The notes under the pieces are model-generated. The model was given only the letters and a program-made list of their open reading frames with translations, was not told the origin of the DNA and searched no databases. The position numbers and the translations under genes are program-made. A stretch of DNA of 64,000 bases from Oleispirillum naphthae (GTDB lineage: Bacteria; Pseudomonadota; Alphaproteobacteria; Rhodospirillales; Rhodospirillaceae), in the NCBI GenBank assembly GCA_027864655.1, contig JAQAZG010000006.1, positions 124,001 through 188,000 on the forward strand, in the 5' to 3' direction. The stretch's first letter is position 1. Each line of letters begins with the position of its first letter. Shown piece after piece: positions 17,211-26,057 of the stretch.

Positions 17211-18953
17211 CTAACCGCGCAAGCGCGCCGCCAGTTCCTGCCGCGGCATCGGGCGCGCGAAGAGGAAGCCCTGCATCGCGTCCGCGCCGTAGGTGCGGCA
17301 AATCCCCGCCTGCTCCGGGCGCTCCACGCCCTCGACGATGACGCGGAAGCCCATGGCGCGCGCCATGTGGATCAGCGCTTCGAGCAAACGCTTGTCCTTT
17401 TCCCCTTCCGGCACCTGGGAGAGGAACGACTTGTCCACCTTGAGCGTCGAGATCGGCAGACGCTTGAGGTAGCTGAGCGAGGAATATCCGGTGCCGAAAT
17501 CGTCGAGCACGATATCGACGCCGAGCGCCGCGATCTCCTCGAGGGTTTGCATGCTGCTGTCGATATCGGCGATCAGGGTGCTCTCGGTGATTTCCAGCTC
17601 CAGGCGTTCGGGCGGCAGGCCGGAACGGTCGAGCGCGCCGCGCACCGCATCCACCAGGCCGCTCGCCCGCAATTGCCGCGCCGACAGGTTGACCGCGACG
17701 CGGAACAACGGCGTGCCGCAGTCCAGGCCGCCCCCGGCGGCGTCGGCGCAGGCGGCCTCCAGCACCCAGAGGCCGAGCTGCTCGATCAGGCCGGTGTCCT
17801 CCGCCACGTCGAGAAACTCGCCGGGGCAGAGCAGACCGCGCTCCGGATGGCGCCAGCGCACCAGCGCCTCGGCGCCGCAGATGCTGCCGTCCAGGACGTC
17901 TATCTGCGGCTGATAGAACACCTCGAACTCGCTGCGGGCGAGCGCGCTGCGCAGGTCCCGCTCGGTCTGCACGCGCCGCATCACCTGGCGGTGCAGATCC
18001 TCGGAGAAGTAGTGCGCCTGGTTGCGTCCGTCGCGCTTCGCCCGGTACATCGCGAGGTCGGCGCATTTGAACAGCTCGTCGGCGTCGGAGGTATTGTCGG
18101 GGGAAATCGCGATGCCGATGCTGACGGTGGCGGGCAGCGCCGCGCCGTTGATCTCCACCGGCGCCGACATCGCCGCAAGAAGGCGCTGCGACAACAGATG
18201 GATGCTGTCGTCGTGGCCGACCTGGAAGGCGAGGATGGCGAACTCGTCGCCGCCGAGGCGGCAGAGGATGTCGCCCTCGCGGGTGACCTCGGCCAGCCGC
18301 TGGGCGACGGCGCGCAGCAACTGGTCGCCGACGTCGTGGCCGTGGCTGTCGTTGATCAGCTTGAAGTTGTCGATGTCGAGCAGCAGGAGGGCGAGATTGA
18401 GGCCGTAGCGCCGCGTCCGCGGAATCGCCGCGCGCAGGCTCTGGTCGAAGAAATAACGGTTGGCCAGCCCGGTGAGCGGGTCCTGCTCGGCGAGTTCGCG
18501 CAGGCGCTCGTGGCTTTCCACCAGGGCGAGTTCGATGCGGTGGCGCATCCGCGCGTGGGTGACCGCGCGCTGCAGGTGCCGGGGGGAAACCTCCTGCTTC
18601 AACAGGAAGTCCTGAGCCCCCGCCTCGATGCACTGGGTGGCGAGGTCGTCGTTGTCCATGCCGGTGAGCATCAGGATCGCGGTGGAGCCGAGGCGGCGCG
18701 AGTTCATCCGCCGCAGCACCTCGAGGCCGTCCATGTCCGGCAGGCGATAGTCCAGAAGCACCGCGTCGAAGCTGCCGTGGGCGAAGGTCTGTAGCGCCTC
18801 GTCGGCGGTCGCCGCCTCGGTGACGACGTGCGGGCAGCTCCACTGCCGCAGGGCGCGCAGGATCGCCTTGCGGTCGATCTCGTCGTCGTCCACCAGAAGC
18901 AGCCGCATCGCATCGGGCGCATCGGACTGCAGGTTCGCTCCGGATTCAGACAC
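17211..18953 (-). CDS. Response regulator with GGDEF and EAL domains
   Basis: The 580-residue protein has a receiver domain (about 15-135; phosphoacceptor Asp in AVLLDYRLPDMDG), a diguanylate cyclase domain with intact LCRLGGDEFAIL (about 240), and a phosphodiesterase domain with CGAEALVRWRHPE and DDFGTGYSS (about 335-575). Both catalytic motifs look complete, so it could make or break cyclic di-GMP. It is the last gene of a three-gene unit. Its start overlaps the stop of the single-receiver gene by 8 bases, so the histidine kinase upstream probably controls it. Confidence 0.93.
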   Translation of the reverse strand: MSESGANLQSDAPDAMRLLLVDDDEIDRKAILRALRQWSCPHVVTEAATADEALQTFAHGSFDAVLLDYRLPDMDGLEVLRRMNSRRLGSTAILMLTGMDNDDLATQCIEAGAQDFLLKQEVSPRHLQRAVTHARMRHRIELALVESHERLRELAEQDPLTGLANRYFFDQSLRAAIPRTRRYGLNLALLLLDIDNFKLINDSHGHDVGDQLLRAVAQRLAEVTREGDILCRLGGDEFAILAFQVGHDDSIHLLSQRLLAAMSAPVEINGAALPATVSIGIAISPDNTSDADELFKCADLAMYRAKRDGRNQAHYFSEDLHRQVMRRVQTERDLRSALARSEFEVFYQPQIDVLDGSICGAEALVRWRHPERGLLCPGEFLDVAEDTGLIEQLGLWVLEAACADAAGGGLDCGTPLFRVAVNLSARQLRASGLVDAVRGALDRSGLPPERLELEITESTLIADIDSSMQTLEEIAALGVDIVLDDFGTGYSSLSYLKRLPISTLKVDKSFLSQVPEGEKDKRLLEALIHMARAMGFRVIVEGVERPEQAGICRTYGADAMQGFLFARPMPRQELAARLRG

Positions 18954-19404
18954 GGCGTTGCACTCCGGCCAGCCGCGCGGGCAGTTCGACCACCTGCCAG
19001 TAGGCGTCGAGCAGTTCGACGAGATCGTTGAAGCAGTTGCCGATCTCGCTTTTCACGATGTAGCCCGCAACGTGCGCGCGATAGGCCGCGGCCATGTCCT
19101 CGTCGGACTTCGAAGTGGTGAGCACGAACACCACGGCGTCGGAGAGGTCCGGGTCGGCGCGCAGGGTCCGGATGAACTCCAGCCCGCCCATGCGCGGCAT
19201 GTTGAGGTCGAGGAGGATGAGGAAGGGCCGCTCCACCTTGTCGCCGCGCAGAAATTCCAGCGCCTCGATGCCGTCGCGGGCGCGGATCAACGGGTTGGCG
19301 ATGCGCCGCTTCTTCAGGGCGCGCTCCACGCCCATGGCGTCCACGTCGTCGTCCTCGACCAGCAGCAGGGTGACCACTTTGGCATCAGGCGGCGTTTCGG
19401 GCAT
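18946..19404 (-). CDS. Single-domain response regulator (Rcp1-like)
   Basis: The 152-residue stand-alone receiver has LLVEDDDVDAMGV at the N-terminus, phosphoacceptor Asp in LILLDLNMPRMGG, FVLTTSKSDED as the Thr switch, and Lys in GYIVKSE. The insertion-rich form resembles regulators paired with phytochrome-like kinases. It overlaps the kinase gene by 20 bases and the GGDEF-EAL gene by 8 bases. This fits a phosphorelay or feedback role between them. Confidence 0.9.
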   Translation of the reverse strand: MPETPPDAKVVTLLLVEDDDVDAMGVERALKKRRIANPLIRARDGIEALEFLRGDKVERPFLILLDLNMPRMGGLEFIRTLRADPDLSDAVVFVLTTSKSDEDMAAAYRAHVAGYIVKSEIGNCFNDLVELLDAYWQVVELPARLAGVQRRV

Positions 19405-21526
19405 CGAGAGTCTCCCTCAATTTAGATTCATCGGGCCAGGTGAAGATGAAGCGGCTGCCGCTTTCGCCATCGGAGTCCAGGCGCACCGTGCCGCCGTAGA
19501 GTTCGACGATCTTGCGCACCAGGGCGAGGCCCATGCCGCTGCCCTCCACCTCGTCGCGCGGGCGCAGGGTCTGGAACAGGCCGAAGACGCGCTCGTGGTA
19601 TTCCGGCGGAATGCCCGGCCCGTCGTCGGCCACGGTGAAGACGTAGACGCCGCTCTCGTGCCGCGCCGAAACCGCGATCGTGCCTTCGTCGCGGACGCGG
19701 TGCTTGATGGCGTTGCCGATGAGGTTGCGCAGCACCAGGGTAAGCGGCGTGACCAGGGTGGAGAACACCGGCAGGTCCTCGCCGAGTTCGAGGCGGAAGC
19801 CGACGGGCGGCGCCAGCAGGTCGAAGAGGTCGCGGCAGAGCTCCGTCACGTCCACCGCAACGATGTCGCCCTCGATGCGCCCGACCCGCGAATAGGCGAG
19901 CAGGTCGTCGAGCAGCCCCTCCATGCGGGAGATGCGGCTTTGCATCATCCGCAGATGCTCGGCGACCTCGTCCGGCAGGCCGTCCGGCATGTCCTCGACG
20001 ATCCATTGCGCAAGCTGGCTGATGCCGCGCAAGGGCGAGCGCAGGTCGTGGGAGGCGACATAGGCGAAGGTGGCGAGTTCCTTGTTGCTGCGTTCCAGTT
20101 CGTCGCGGCGGCGGCGCAGCTGCCGCTCCTGGCGCTTGCGCTGGGTGATGTCGGTGATGGTGAAGCTGACGCGCTCGGACGCGCCCTCCTGCGCCAGGGG
20201 CGCGCCGTTGATCAGCACGTTGATGATGTGGCCGTCCTTGTGGCGCCAACGCGTCTCCAGCGAGGAGAAGCCGACCTCCGCAAGCTGCGCCGTGGATTCC
20301 CGCCCGGCGTGCTCGAATTCCGCCGCAGTGGCATAGAGCATCTGCGTGGTCTGGCCGATCAGTTCGTCGTGGAGATAGCCGGTGAGCGTGCACAGGCTCT
20401 CGTTGATCTCGACGAAGCGGCGCTTCTCGACGATGCCGATGCCGATCGGCGCGGCGCGGAAGATCGAGGCGAGCCGTGCCTCGTGCGCCAGCGCCGCGGC
20501 GCGCGCCCGCAGCACCTTGTCGCGCTGGCCGCTCACCGCCTCGTTCCATGCCACCAGGGTCACCGCCACCACCGCCACGCCCGCGGCGAGCAGCGCCCAC
20601 ACCCCCAGCAGCGCCTCGCGGCGCTGCGCCGCCAGCGCCTCCATGGAATCGACCTTGGAGATCAGCACCCAGGCGGTGCCCGGCACCGGCATGCCCACCG
20701 CGAGCACCGGCTCGCCGCGATAGTCCGGGCCGCTCAGCACGTCGGCCTCCCCCCTCAGGGCGCGCGCCGCCGGCAGGTGAGGGTCGTCCGCGGGATGCCG
20801 GAAGGTGAGCGGCGCATCGTCGCGGTGGCGCAGCGGGGTGAGAAACACCACGTCGCCGCCGTCTTTCCGCGCCAGCAGCGTCTCGGCGGTGCGGCTGGCC
20901 ATCGGCCAGCGCCGCAGCAGCGGATAAAGGTAATTGTCGGGGTCGATCTCCAGCACCAGCGCCAGACCGGCGGCGCGCAGCCCCTCCTCCGCATCGTAGG
21001 CGAAGAGCGGCACCGCCACGTCGATCACCGGACGGCCCGCGGCCGAGAGATTGAAATCGCCGAAGGCGGGCGCGCCGGTCGCACGCGCGCGGGAAAGCGT
21101 TTTCACGGTGCCCGCGTCCTCGGCGCCGGAGGACTGCGGCTTGATGCCGACGATCAACCGGTTTCCGCCATCGACCAGGCGGATGTCGTTGTACTGATAG
21201 GCTTCCTGCACCAGGAGCAGGCGTTCCTGCACCGCGGCCAGGGGGCCGTCGCTCCAGGTCGCATGAGCTTGCGGCTCGGTCATCGCCCACACCCGCATCA
21301 CCCGGTTGATCGTCGGGTTGGAGGCCAGAACCTGGGCGTCGGACAGGCGGTTGCGCAACCATTCGTGGATTTCCACCACCTTGAGCACGGCGATGGCGCG
21401 CAGGTTGTCCTCCGCCTCGCGGCGTGCGCGGGTTTCCTGCTCCTGTAAATACCGCCAGCCGCCGAACCCGATGAGAATCAGGACCAGCACCAAGGCGAAA
21501 ATCCACAGACGCGGCAGGCTTCGCAT
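19385..21526 (-). CDS. Membrane sensor histidine kinase with PAS domain
   Basis: The 713-residue kinase has a membrane helix at about 7-24, a periplasmic sensor of about 270 residues (25-300), a second helix at about 305-330, and a PAS domain (about 350-470). A HisKA domain with His in VASHDLRSPLRG and a HATPase domain with NLIGNAIKH, DDGPGIP and GSGMGLALVRKIV follow. It is the first gene of the kinase/receiver/REC-GGDEF-EAL unit, so an external signal is likely fed to cyclic di-GMP metabolism. The ATG at 21526 is followed by the expected basic residue and membrane helix; the frame before it is unlike a signal sequence. Confidence 0.92.
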   Translation of the reverse strand: MRSLPRLWIFALVLVLILIGFGGWRYLQEQETRARREAEDNLRAIAVLKVVEIHEWLRNRLSDAQVLASNPTINRVMRVWAMTEPQAHATWSDGPLAAVQERLLLVQEAYQYNDIRLVDGGNRLIVGIKPQSSGAEDAGTVKTLSRARATGAPAFGDFNLSAAGRPVIDVAVPLFAYDAEEGLRAAGLALVLEIDPDNYLYPLLRRWPMASRTAETLLARKDGGDVVFLTPLRHRDDAPLTFRHPADDPHLPAARALRGEADVLSGPDYRGEPVLAVGMPVPGTAWVLISKVDSMEALAAQRREALLGVWALLAAGVAVVAVTLVAWNEAVSGQRDKVLRARAAALAHEARLASIFRAAPIGIGIVEKRRFVEINESLCTLTGYLHDELIGQTTQMLYATAAEFEHAGRESTAQLAEVGFSSLETRWRHKDGHIINVLINGAPLAQEGASERVSFTITDITQRKRQERQLRRRRDELERSNKELATFAYVASHDLRSPLRGISQLAQWIVEDMPDGLPDEVAEHLRMMQSRISRMEGLLDDLLAYSRVGRIEGDIVAVDVTELCRDLFDLLAPPVGFRLELGEDLPVFSTLVTPLTLVLRNLIGNAIKHRVRDEGTIAVSARHESGVYVFTVADDGPGIPPEYHERVFGLFQTLRPRDEVEGSGMGLALVRKIVELYGGTVRLDSDGESGSRFIFTWPDESKLRETLDARNAA

Positions 21527-21705
21527 GAGACTTGCTTTTCCCTCTTCCGGTCCGGAGAAGGGCGGACCGGCCCAGGCGATGACGCCGCATGCCGCACACC
21601 GGGAACGTCCCTCACGTTCTTCCCGCGAATGGATATGCAACGTAAGGTTAACATGGGCATGCCGGACATGGAAACAACGGAGGCCCGCGAGAATCGCCGC
21701 AAAAC

Positions 21706-21735
21706 GAAAACGGCGGGCCGAAGCCCGCCGTTTTC
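21706..21735 (-). terminator. Intrinsic terminator of the met ABC operon
   Basis: A perfect 13-bp stem (GAAAACGGCGGGC / GCCCGCCGTTTTC) has a four-base loop, TTCG on the transcribed strand. On the minus strand it is followed by GTTTT. It lies about 25 bases after the last metQ stop codon. Confidence 0.9.
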
Positions 21736-21760
21736 TTGCCGTCGCGTCCGGACGAAACGC

Positions 21761-22552
21761 CTAGAAGGCCGGCGCCACCGCGCCCTTGAAGGTCTTGAGG
21801 ATGAAGTCGCGCACCGGTGCGGTCTGATAGGTGGAGACGATCGCCTTCACCCAGGCGGCGTCCTTGTTCCTGGCGTGCACCACGAAGATGTTGGCGTACG
21901 GGCTGTCCGCCGCCTCGATCGCCAGGGCGTCCCTGGTCGGCACCAGGTTCGCCTCCAGCGCGTAGTTGGTGTTGATCGCCGCGATGGTGACGTCGGGCAG
22001 CGAGCGCGGCAGTTGCGCCGCGTCCAGCTCGACGAAGCGGAGCTTCTTCGGGTTCCCGGCGATGTCCACCACTCCGGCGGTGAGCGCGGCGCCGGGCGCG
22101 AGCTTGATCAGCCCGCGCTTCTGCAACAGCAGCAGCGCCCGCCCGCCGTTGGTCGGATCGTTGGGGATGGCCACCCGGTCGCCCGCCTTCAGTTCGGCAA
22201 GCGACTTGATCTTCGTCGAGTAGACTCCCATCGGCTCGACGAAGTTGGTGCCGACCGAAACCAGCTTGTAGCCGCGGTCCTTCACCTGGTTGTCGAGATA
22301 GGGCTGGTGCTGGAAGGCATTCATGTCGAGATCGCCGCTGTCCACCGCCTGGTTCGGCAGCACGTAGTCGGAGAAGGACACGATCTTGATGTCGATGCCC
22401 TTCTTGGCCAGCAGCGGCTTGACGAACTCCATGGTGCGCTCGTGCGTGCCCGGGGTGACGCCGACGGTGTAGGTGCGCGCCGCGGCGTCCGCGGGCGCAA
22501 GCGCGGGCAGCGCCAGAAGCGCCCCGGCCAGGGCGATGGCGAAACGGTTCAT
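21761..22552 (-). CDS. metQ: MetQ/NlpA-family methionine-binding protein, copy 3 of 3
   Basis: The 263-residue substrate-binding protein has a cleavable Sec signal (MNRFAIALAGALLALPALAPADAA) and no lipobox Cys. It therefore looks soluble, unlike the classical lipoprotein. Conserved NlpA-family blocks include VGVTPGTHERTMEFVKPLL, FSDYVLPNQAVDSGDLDMN, FQHQPYLDNQ, IPNDPTNGGRALLLLQ and AAINTNYAL. It is last in the metN-metI-metQ-metQ-metQ order. Differences from its paralogues suggest a different ligand or affinity. Confidence 0.9.
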   Translation of the reverse strand: MNRFAIALAGALLALPALAPADAAARTYTVGVTPGTHERTMEFVKPLLAKKGIDIKIVSFSDYVLPNQAVDSGDLDMNAFQHQPYLDNQVKDRGYKLVSVGTNFVEPMGVYSTKIKSLAELKAGDRVAIPNDPTNGGRALLLLQKRGLIKLAPGAALTAGVVDIAGNPKKLRFVELDAAQLPRSLPDVTIAAINTNYALEANLVPTRDALAIEAADSPYANIFVVHARNKDAAWVKAIVSTYQTAPVRDFILKTFKGAVAPAF

Positions 22553-22591
22553 CGGGTTTGTCCTCCGTGCTTGCGTTTTCTCATGCCCCGG

Positions 22592-23389
22592 TCAGAACGC
22601 GGGCAGGATCGCGCCCTTGCCGGTTTCGAGAATGAACTGGCGCACCGGCTCGGACTGGTAGGCCGAGACGTAGGCCTTGACCCACGCGGCGTCCTTATCC
22701 GCGGCGCGGATGGCGAAGATGTTGGCGTACGGGCTGTCCGCGCCCTCGCGGGCGATGGAATCCTTCGCCGGGTTCATCCCCGCGGAGACCGCGTAGTTGG
22801 TGTTGATCGCCGCCACCGTGACGTCGGGCAGGGAGCGCGGCAACTGCGCCGCATCCAGCTCGACGAGCTTGATGTGCTTGGGGTTTTCCCGGACGTCGAT
22901 GACGCTGGGGATCGCGCCCGGGGCGGTCTTGACCTTAAGTATCCCGAACTTCTGCAACAGCAGCAGGGCGCGCCCGCCGTTGCTCGGGTCGTTGGGGATG
23001 GCGATCTTGTCGCCGTCCTTCAGCTCCGCCATCGTCTTGATCTTCTGCGAATAGAAGCCCATCGGCGCGATGAAGTTGGTGCCCGCCGAGATCAGCTTGA
23101 GGCCGCGGTCCTTCACCTGCGTGTCCAGGTACGGCTTGTGCTGGAAGATGTTGATGTCGATGTCGCCGTCGGCGAGCGCCTGGTTGGGCAGCACGTAGTC
23201 GGAGAAGGTGGTGATCTTCACCGCATAGCCCTTCTTCTCCACCAGGGGCTTGACGAACTCCGCCACCTGCTCGTGGATGCCCGGGGTGACGCCGACCCGG
23301 ATGGTCTTCACCTCAGCGGCGTCCGCCGCGGCGGACAGGCCCGCCGCCGCAAGGGCCGCACACAGCACCTTCACCATCGTTTTCATCAT
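22592..23389 (-). CDS. metQ: MetQ/NlpA-family methionine-binding protein, copy 2 of 3
   Basis: This 265-residue paralogue of the neighbours on both sides has an ordinary Sec signal ending ADAAE and no lipobox Cys. It keeps FSDYVLPNQALADGDIDIN, FQHKPYLDTQVKDRG, IPNDPSNGGRALLLLQ and VAAINTNYAVSAG. Gaps to the flanking copies are 39 and 24 bases, so all three should be on one transcript. The start follows GAAGGCGAAGATG, giving an adjacent purine-rich ribosome-binding site. Confidence 0.9.
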   Translation of the reverse strand: MMKTMVKVLCAALAAAGLSAAADAAEVKTIRVGVTPGIHEQVAEFVKPLVEKKGYAVKITTFSDYVLPNQALADGDIDINIFQHKPYLDTQVKDRGLKLISAGTNFIAPMGFYSQKIKTMAELKDGDKIAIPNDPSNGGRALLLLQKFGILKVKTAPGAIPSVIDVRENPKHIKLVELDAAQLPRSLPDVTVAAINTNYAVSAGMNPAKDSIAREGADSPYANIFAIRAADKDAAWVKAYVSAYQSEPVRQFILETGKGAILPAF

Positions 23390-23413
23390 CTTCGCCTTCT
23401 TTGCTGCCGTCGG

Positions 23414-24208
23414 TTAGAACGCGGGCACGATGCTGCCCTTGAAGGTGGTCAGAATGAACTGGCGCACCGGCTCGGAATTATAGGCCGCGACGAACGCCTT
23501 CGCCCAGGGGGCATCCTTGTTGTCGGCGCGCACCGCGATGACGCAGGCGTACGGGCTTTCCGCGTTCTCGACGATCAGCGCATCCCGGGTCGGCACCAGG
23601 CCCGCCTGGATCGCATAGTTGGTGTTGACCGCGGCGGCGGCGAGGTCCGGGATGGCGCGCGGCAGTTGCGCCGCATCGAGCTCCACGAACTTCAGGCCCT
23701 TGGGGTTGCCGATGATATCGGGCACCCCGGCGCGCAGCCCCGCCTTGGGGTTGAGCTTGATCAGGCCCGCACGCTGCATCAGCAAGAGCGCGCGGCCGCC
23801 GTTGGTGGGGTCGTTGGGCAGGCCGATGCGGTCCCCGGCCTTGAGACCGGCGAACGACTTCACCTTGTCGGAGTAGATGCCCATGGGCAGGATGATCGAC
23901 TTGCCGATGGTCGCCAGCTTGTAGCCGCGGTCCTTGATCTGGTTGTCGAGGTAGGGCTGGTGCTGGAAGGAATTGAGGTCGAGGTCGCCGTCGTTGAGCG
24001 CCTGGTTGGGCAGCACGTAGTCGGAGAAGCCCACCACCTCGATATCGATTCCCTTCTTCGCCAGCTCGCCCTTGACGAACTCGGCGACCTGCTCGTGCGG
24101 TCCTTGGGTGACGCCGACCTTATAGGCCTTGGCGGCGGCGGGGGCTGCGGCAACGGCGATGCCGAAGGCGGCGGCGAGCGCGCTGCGCAGGAAACTCGAC
24201 AGGGTCAT
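23414..24208 (-). CDS. metQ: MetQ/NlpA-family methionine-binding protein, copy 1 of 3
   Basis: A 264-residue periplasmic binding protein with a Sec signal (MTLSSFLRSALAAAFGIAVA...) and no lipobox. Family blocks include VGVTQGPHEQVAEFVKGEL, FSDYVLPNQALNDGDLDLN, FQHQPYLDNQIKDRG and LPNDPTNGGRALLLMQ. It is the copy nearest to metI (36-base gap) and so is the most likely main partner of MetNI. GAGAGGAGCCC precedes the ATG at 24208. Confidence 0.9.
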   Translation of the reverse strand: MTLSSFLRSALAAAFGIAVAAAPAAAKAYKVGVTQGPHEQVAEFVKGELAKKGIDIEVVGFSDYVLPNQALNDGDLDLNSFQHQPYLDNQIKDRGYKLATIGKSIILPMGIYSDKVKSFAGLKAGDRIGLPNDPTNGGRALLLMQRAGLIKLNPKAGLRAGVPDIIGNPKGLKFVELDAAQLPRAIPDLAAAAVNTNYAIQAGLVPTRDALIVENAESPYACVIAVRADNKDAPWAKAFVAAYNSEPVRQFILTTFKGSIVPAF

Positions 24209-24244
24209 GGAACGGGCTCCTCTCGGGGGCGGAAGGGCGCGGGG

Positions 24245-24904
24245 TCACCGCACGCGCTTGTTGAGGCGGCGGGCGAGACGGTCGCCCGCGGTTTGGATGA
24301 GTTGCACCACGGCGATCAGCACCACCACCACCGAGGCCATCACGTCGGGGCGGAAGCGCTGGTAGCCGTAGCGGATGCCGAGGTCGCCCAGGCCGCCGCC
24401 GCCGACCGCGCCGACCATCGCCGAATAGCCGATGAGCAGCACCGTGGTCAGCGTCAGGCCGAGCACGATGGCGGGCAGCGCCTCGGGCAGCAGCACCTTG
24501 AAGACGATCTGCAGGGGCTTCGCCCCCATCGCCTGCGCCGCCTCGATGAGCCCGGCATCGACGCCGCGCACCGCGCCCTCGATGATCCGCGCGATGAAGG
24601 GCGTGGCCGCCACGGTCAAGGGCACGATCGCCGCGCTGGTGCCGATCGAGGTGCCCGCCACCAGGCGGGTGAACGGGATGATCGCCACCGCGAGGATGAT
24701 GAAGGGGATGGAGCGGGTGGCGTTGACCAGCGCGCCGACGACGCGGTTGAACGCCGGCAGGGGGAACAGCTCGCCGCGCCCGGAGGTGGCGAGCAGCACG
24801 CCGAGCGGCGCGCCGAGCAGGGTGCCGATGGACAGGGCGGCCAGCACCATGTAGGCGGTCTCGAACCCCGCGTCAGCCAGCAGGGACAGCATTTGGATCG
24901 ACAT
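24245..24904 (-). CDS. metI: Methionine ABC transporter permease
   Basis: The 219-residue protein has five predicted membrane helices. The permease coupling (EAA) loop reads GAVRGVDAGLIEAAQAMGAK and the C-terminal GAVGGGGLGDLGIRYGYQRF is typical of MetI. It overlaps the end of metN by 32 bases. GGAGG lies nine bases upstream of the ATG at 24904. Confidence 0.95.
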   Translation of the reverse strand: MSIQMLSLLADAGFETAYMVLAALSIGTLLGAPLGVLLATSGRGELFPLPAFNRVVGALVNATRSIPFIILAVAIIPFTRLVAGTSIGTSAAIVPLTVAATPFIARIIEGAVRGVDAGLIEAAQAMGAKPLQIVFKVLLPEALPAIVLGLTLTTVLLIGYSAMVGAVGGGGLGDLGIRYGYQRFRPDVMASVVVVLIAVVQLIQTAGDRLARRLNKRVR

Positions 24905-25937
24905 GGCCGATCACCTCCGCGTTCAGGTTGCGGGACCGGACGAAGGCGATGGCCTTCTCGGCCTCCGCCAGACCGCCCTTCGCCTCGACGAACAGGATGC
25001 CGAACGGGCGGTTCTGGATGTAGTCCACCTGCCCGGCGAGAATGTTGAAATCGATCCCCGCGATGCGGGACAACTGGCTGATGATCGGGTCGTAGGCGTT
25101 GGGGCCGGTGAACACGATCTTCACCACCGGGTTCTCGCCCGCGCCCGCCGGGCCTTCGTTGATGATGCGGCGCAGCGATTTCGGCAGCGCCGCCTCGATC
25201 TCGCCCGCGATCAGCGCCTGGGTGGTCGGATGCTGCGGCTTGACGAACACGTCGAAGACGTTGCCCTGCTCGACGATCATGCCGTCGTCGATCACCGCGA
25301 CGCGGTCGCAGAGTTCGCGCACCACGCTCATCTCGTGGGTGATCACCATCATGGTGAGCTTGAGGCGGCGGTTGATGTCGCGCAGAAGGTCGAGAATCTG
25401 CTGCGTCGTCTCCGGGTCGAGCGCCGAGGTCACCTCGTCGCAGAGCAGCACCTTGGGCTCCGCCACCAGGGCGCGGGCGATGCCGACGCGCTGCTTCTGC
25501 CCGCCGGAAAGCTCCGCCGGGTAGCGGTCCGACTTGTCGGAAAGGCCGACGATGTCGAGGAGCGGCGCGACGCGGGCGGCGATCTCCGCCTTCGGAATCC
25601 CGGCCAGCTCCAGCGGCAGCGCCACGTTGCCGTAGACGGTGCGCGAGGACAGCAGGTTGAAGTGCTGGAACACCATGCCGGTGCGCCGCCGGAAAGCGGT
25701 GAGATCGGCGCTGGAAAGCTGCGCGATGTCCACGCCATCGACGACGACGCGGCCGCCGGTCGCCTCTTCCAGCCGGTTGACGGTGCGGATCAGCGTGCTC
25801 TTGCCCGCCCCCGACCGTCCGATGATGCCGAAGATCTCGCCCTTGCCGATTTCCAGATCGACGCCCCTCAAGGCATGGTGCGCGGGCTTGCCGTGCGCCG
25901 CCGGGTAGACCTTCTCCAAACCTTCCAAACGGATCAT
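24873..25937 (-). CDS. metN: Methionine ABC transporter ATP-binding protein
   Basis: The 354-residue ATPase has Walker A GRSGAGKST (about 38), signature LSGGQKQRVGIARAL (about 142) and Walker B VLLCDEVTSALD. A C-terminal ACT-like NIL domain (about 265-345) in other MetN proteins binds methionine and inhibits transport. It is the first gene of the operon, and its leader holds a SAM-II riboswitch followed directly by an intrinsic terminator. Expression should therefore fall when S-adenosylmethionine is plentiful. AAGGCG seven bases upstream supports the ATG at 25937. Confidence 0.95.
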   Translation of the reverse strand: MIRLEGLEKVYPAAHGKPAHHALRGVDLEIGKGEIFGIIGRSGAGKSTLIRTVNRLEEATGGRVVVDGVDIAQLSSADLTAFRRRTGMVFQHFNLLSSRTVYGNVALPLELAGIPKAEIAARVAPLLDIVGLSDKSDRYPAELSGGQKQRVGIARALVAEPKVLLCDEVTSALDPETTQQILDLLRDINRRLKLTMMVITHEMSVVRELCDRVAVIDDGMIVEQGNVFDVFVKPQHPTTQALIAGEIEAALPKSLRRIINEGPAGAGENPVVKIVFTGPNAYDPIISQLSRIAGIDFNILAGQVDYIQNRPFGILFVEAKGGLAEAEKAIAFVRSRNLNAEVIGHVDPNAVPAG

Positions 25938-25955
25938 TTCAACGCCTTGGACACG

Positions 25956-25985
25956 AAAAAACCGCCGCAGCCTGAGGCCGGGCGG
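25956..25985 (-). terminator. Leader terminator (attenuator) between SAM-II riboswitch and metN
   Basis: On the minus strand, CCGCC at 25985 onward pairs with GGCGG. Inside it, GGCC-TCA-GGCT forms a second stem, and TTTTTT follows at 25961-25956. It lies 18 bases upstream of the metN start and about 8 bases after the riboswitch core. It is thus placed to end transcription in the leader. Confidence 0.8.
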
Positions 25986-25992
25986 ATACTGT

Positions 25993-26052
25993 CCCGACGC
26001 TTTAGCTGCATTTATACCGCGCCCGCAAGCTGATCGCTCAAATCGGCGCGAC
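25993..26052 (-). ncRNA. SAM-II riboswitch
   Basis: Read on the minus strand, the element begins TCGCGCCGATTTGAGC, continues through GCTTGCG-GGCGCG, and has the diagnostic 3' part TATAAATGCAGCTAAAG followed by CGTCGGG. CGCGCC pairs with GGCGCG as P1. AGCT and the downstream GCAGCT can form the second stem, giving the H-type pseudoknot. It closely matches my memory of the crystallised Sargasso SAM-II RNA, including the P1 spacing and the ATAAATG-AGCTAAA block. SAM-II is typical of alphaproteobacterial methionine genes. Confidence 0.9.
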
Positions 26053-26057
26053 TGGAA

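Noticed and set aside
17146-17214. A 22-codon open frame (MNTTVRTPTGSAAGAFLWAY...) in the gap downstream of the GGDEF-EAL gene
   Set aside because: It has only a weak GGAAG upstream, runs into the stop of the opposing gene and overlaps an imperfect GC hairpin. No basis for translation.
25993-26052. SAM-I, SAM/SAH or SAM-V riboswitch for the met leader
   Set aside because: There is no four-way-junction K-turn motif of SAM-I. The P1 CGCGCC/GGCGCG spacing and the ATAAATGCAGCTAAAG block fit SAM-II. SAM-V shares a similar core but is mainly a marine type; a covariance search would settle it.
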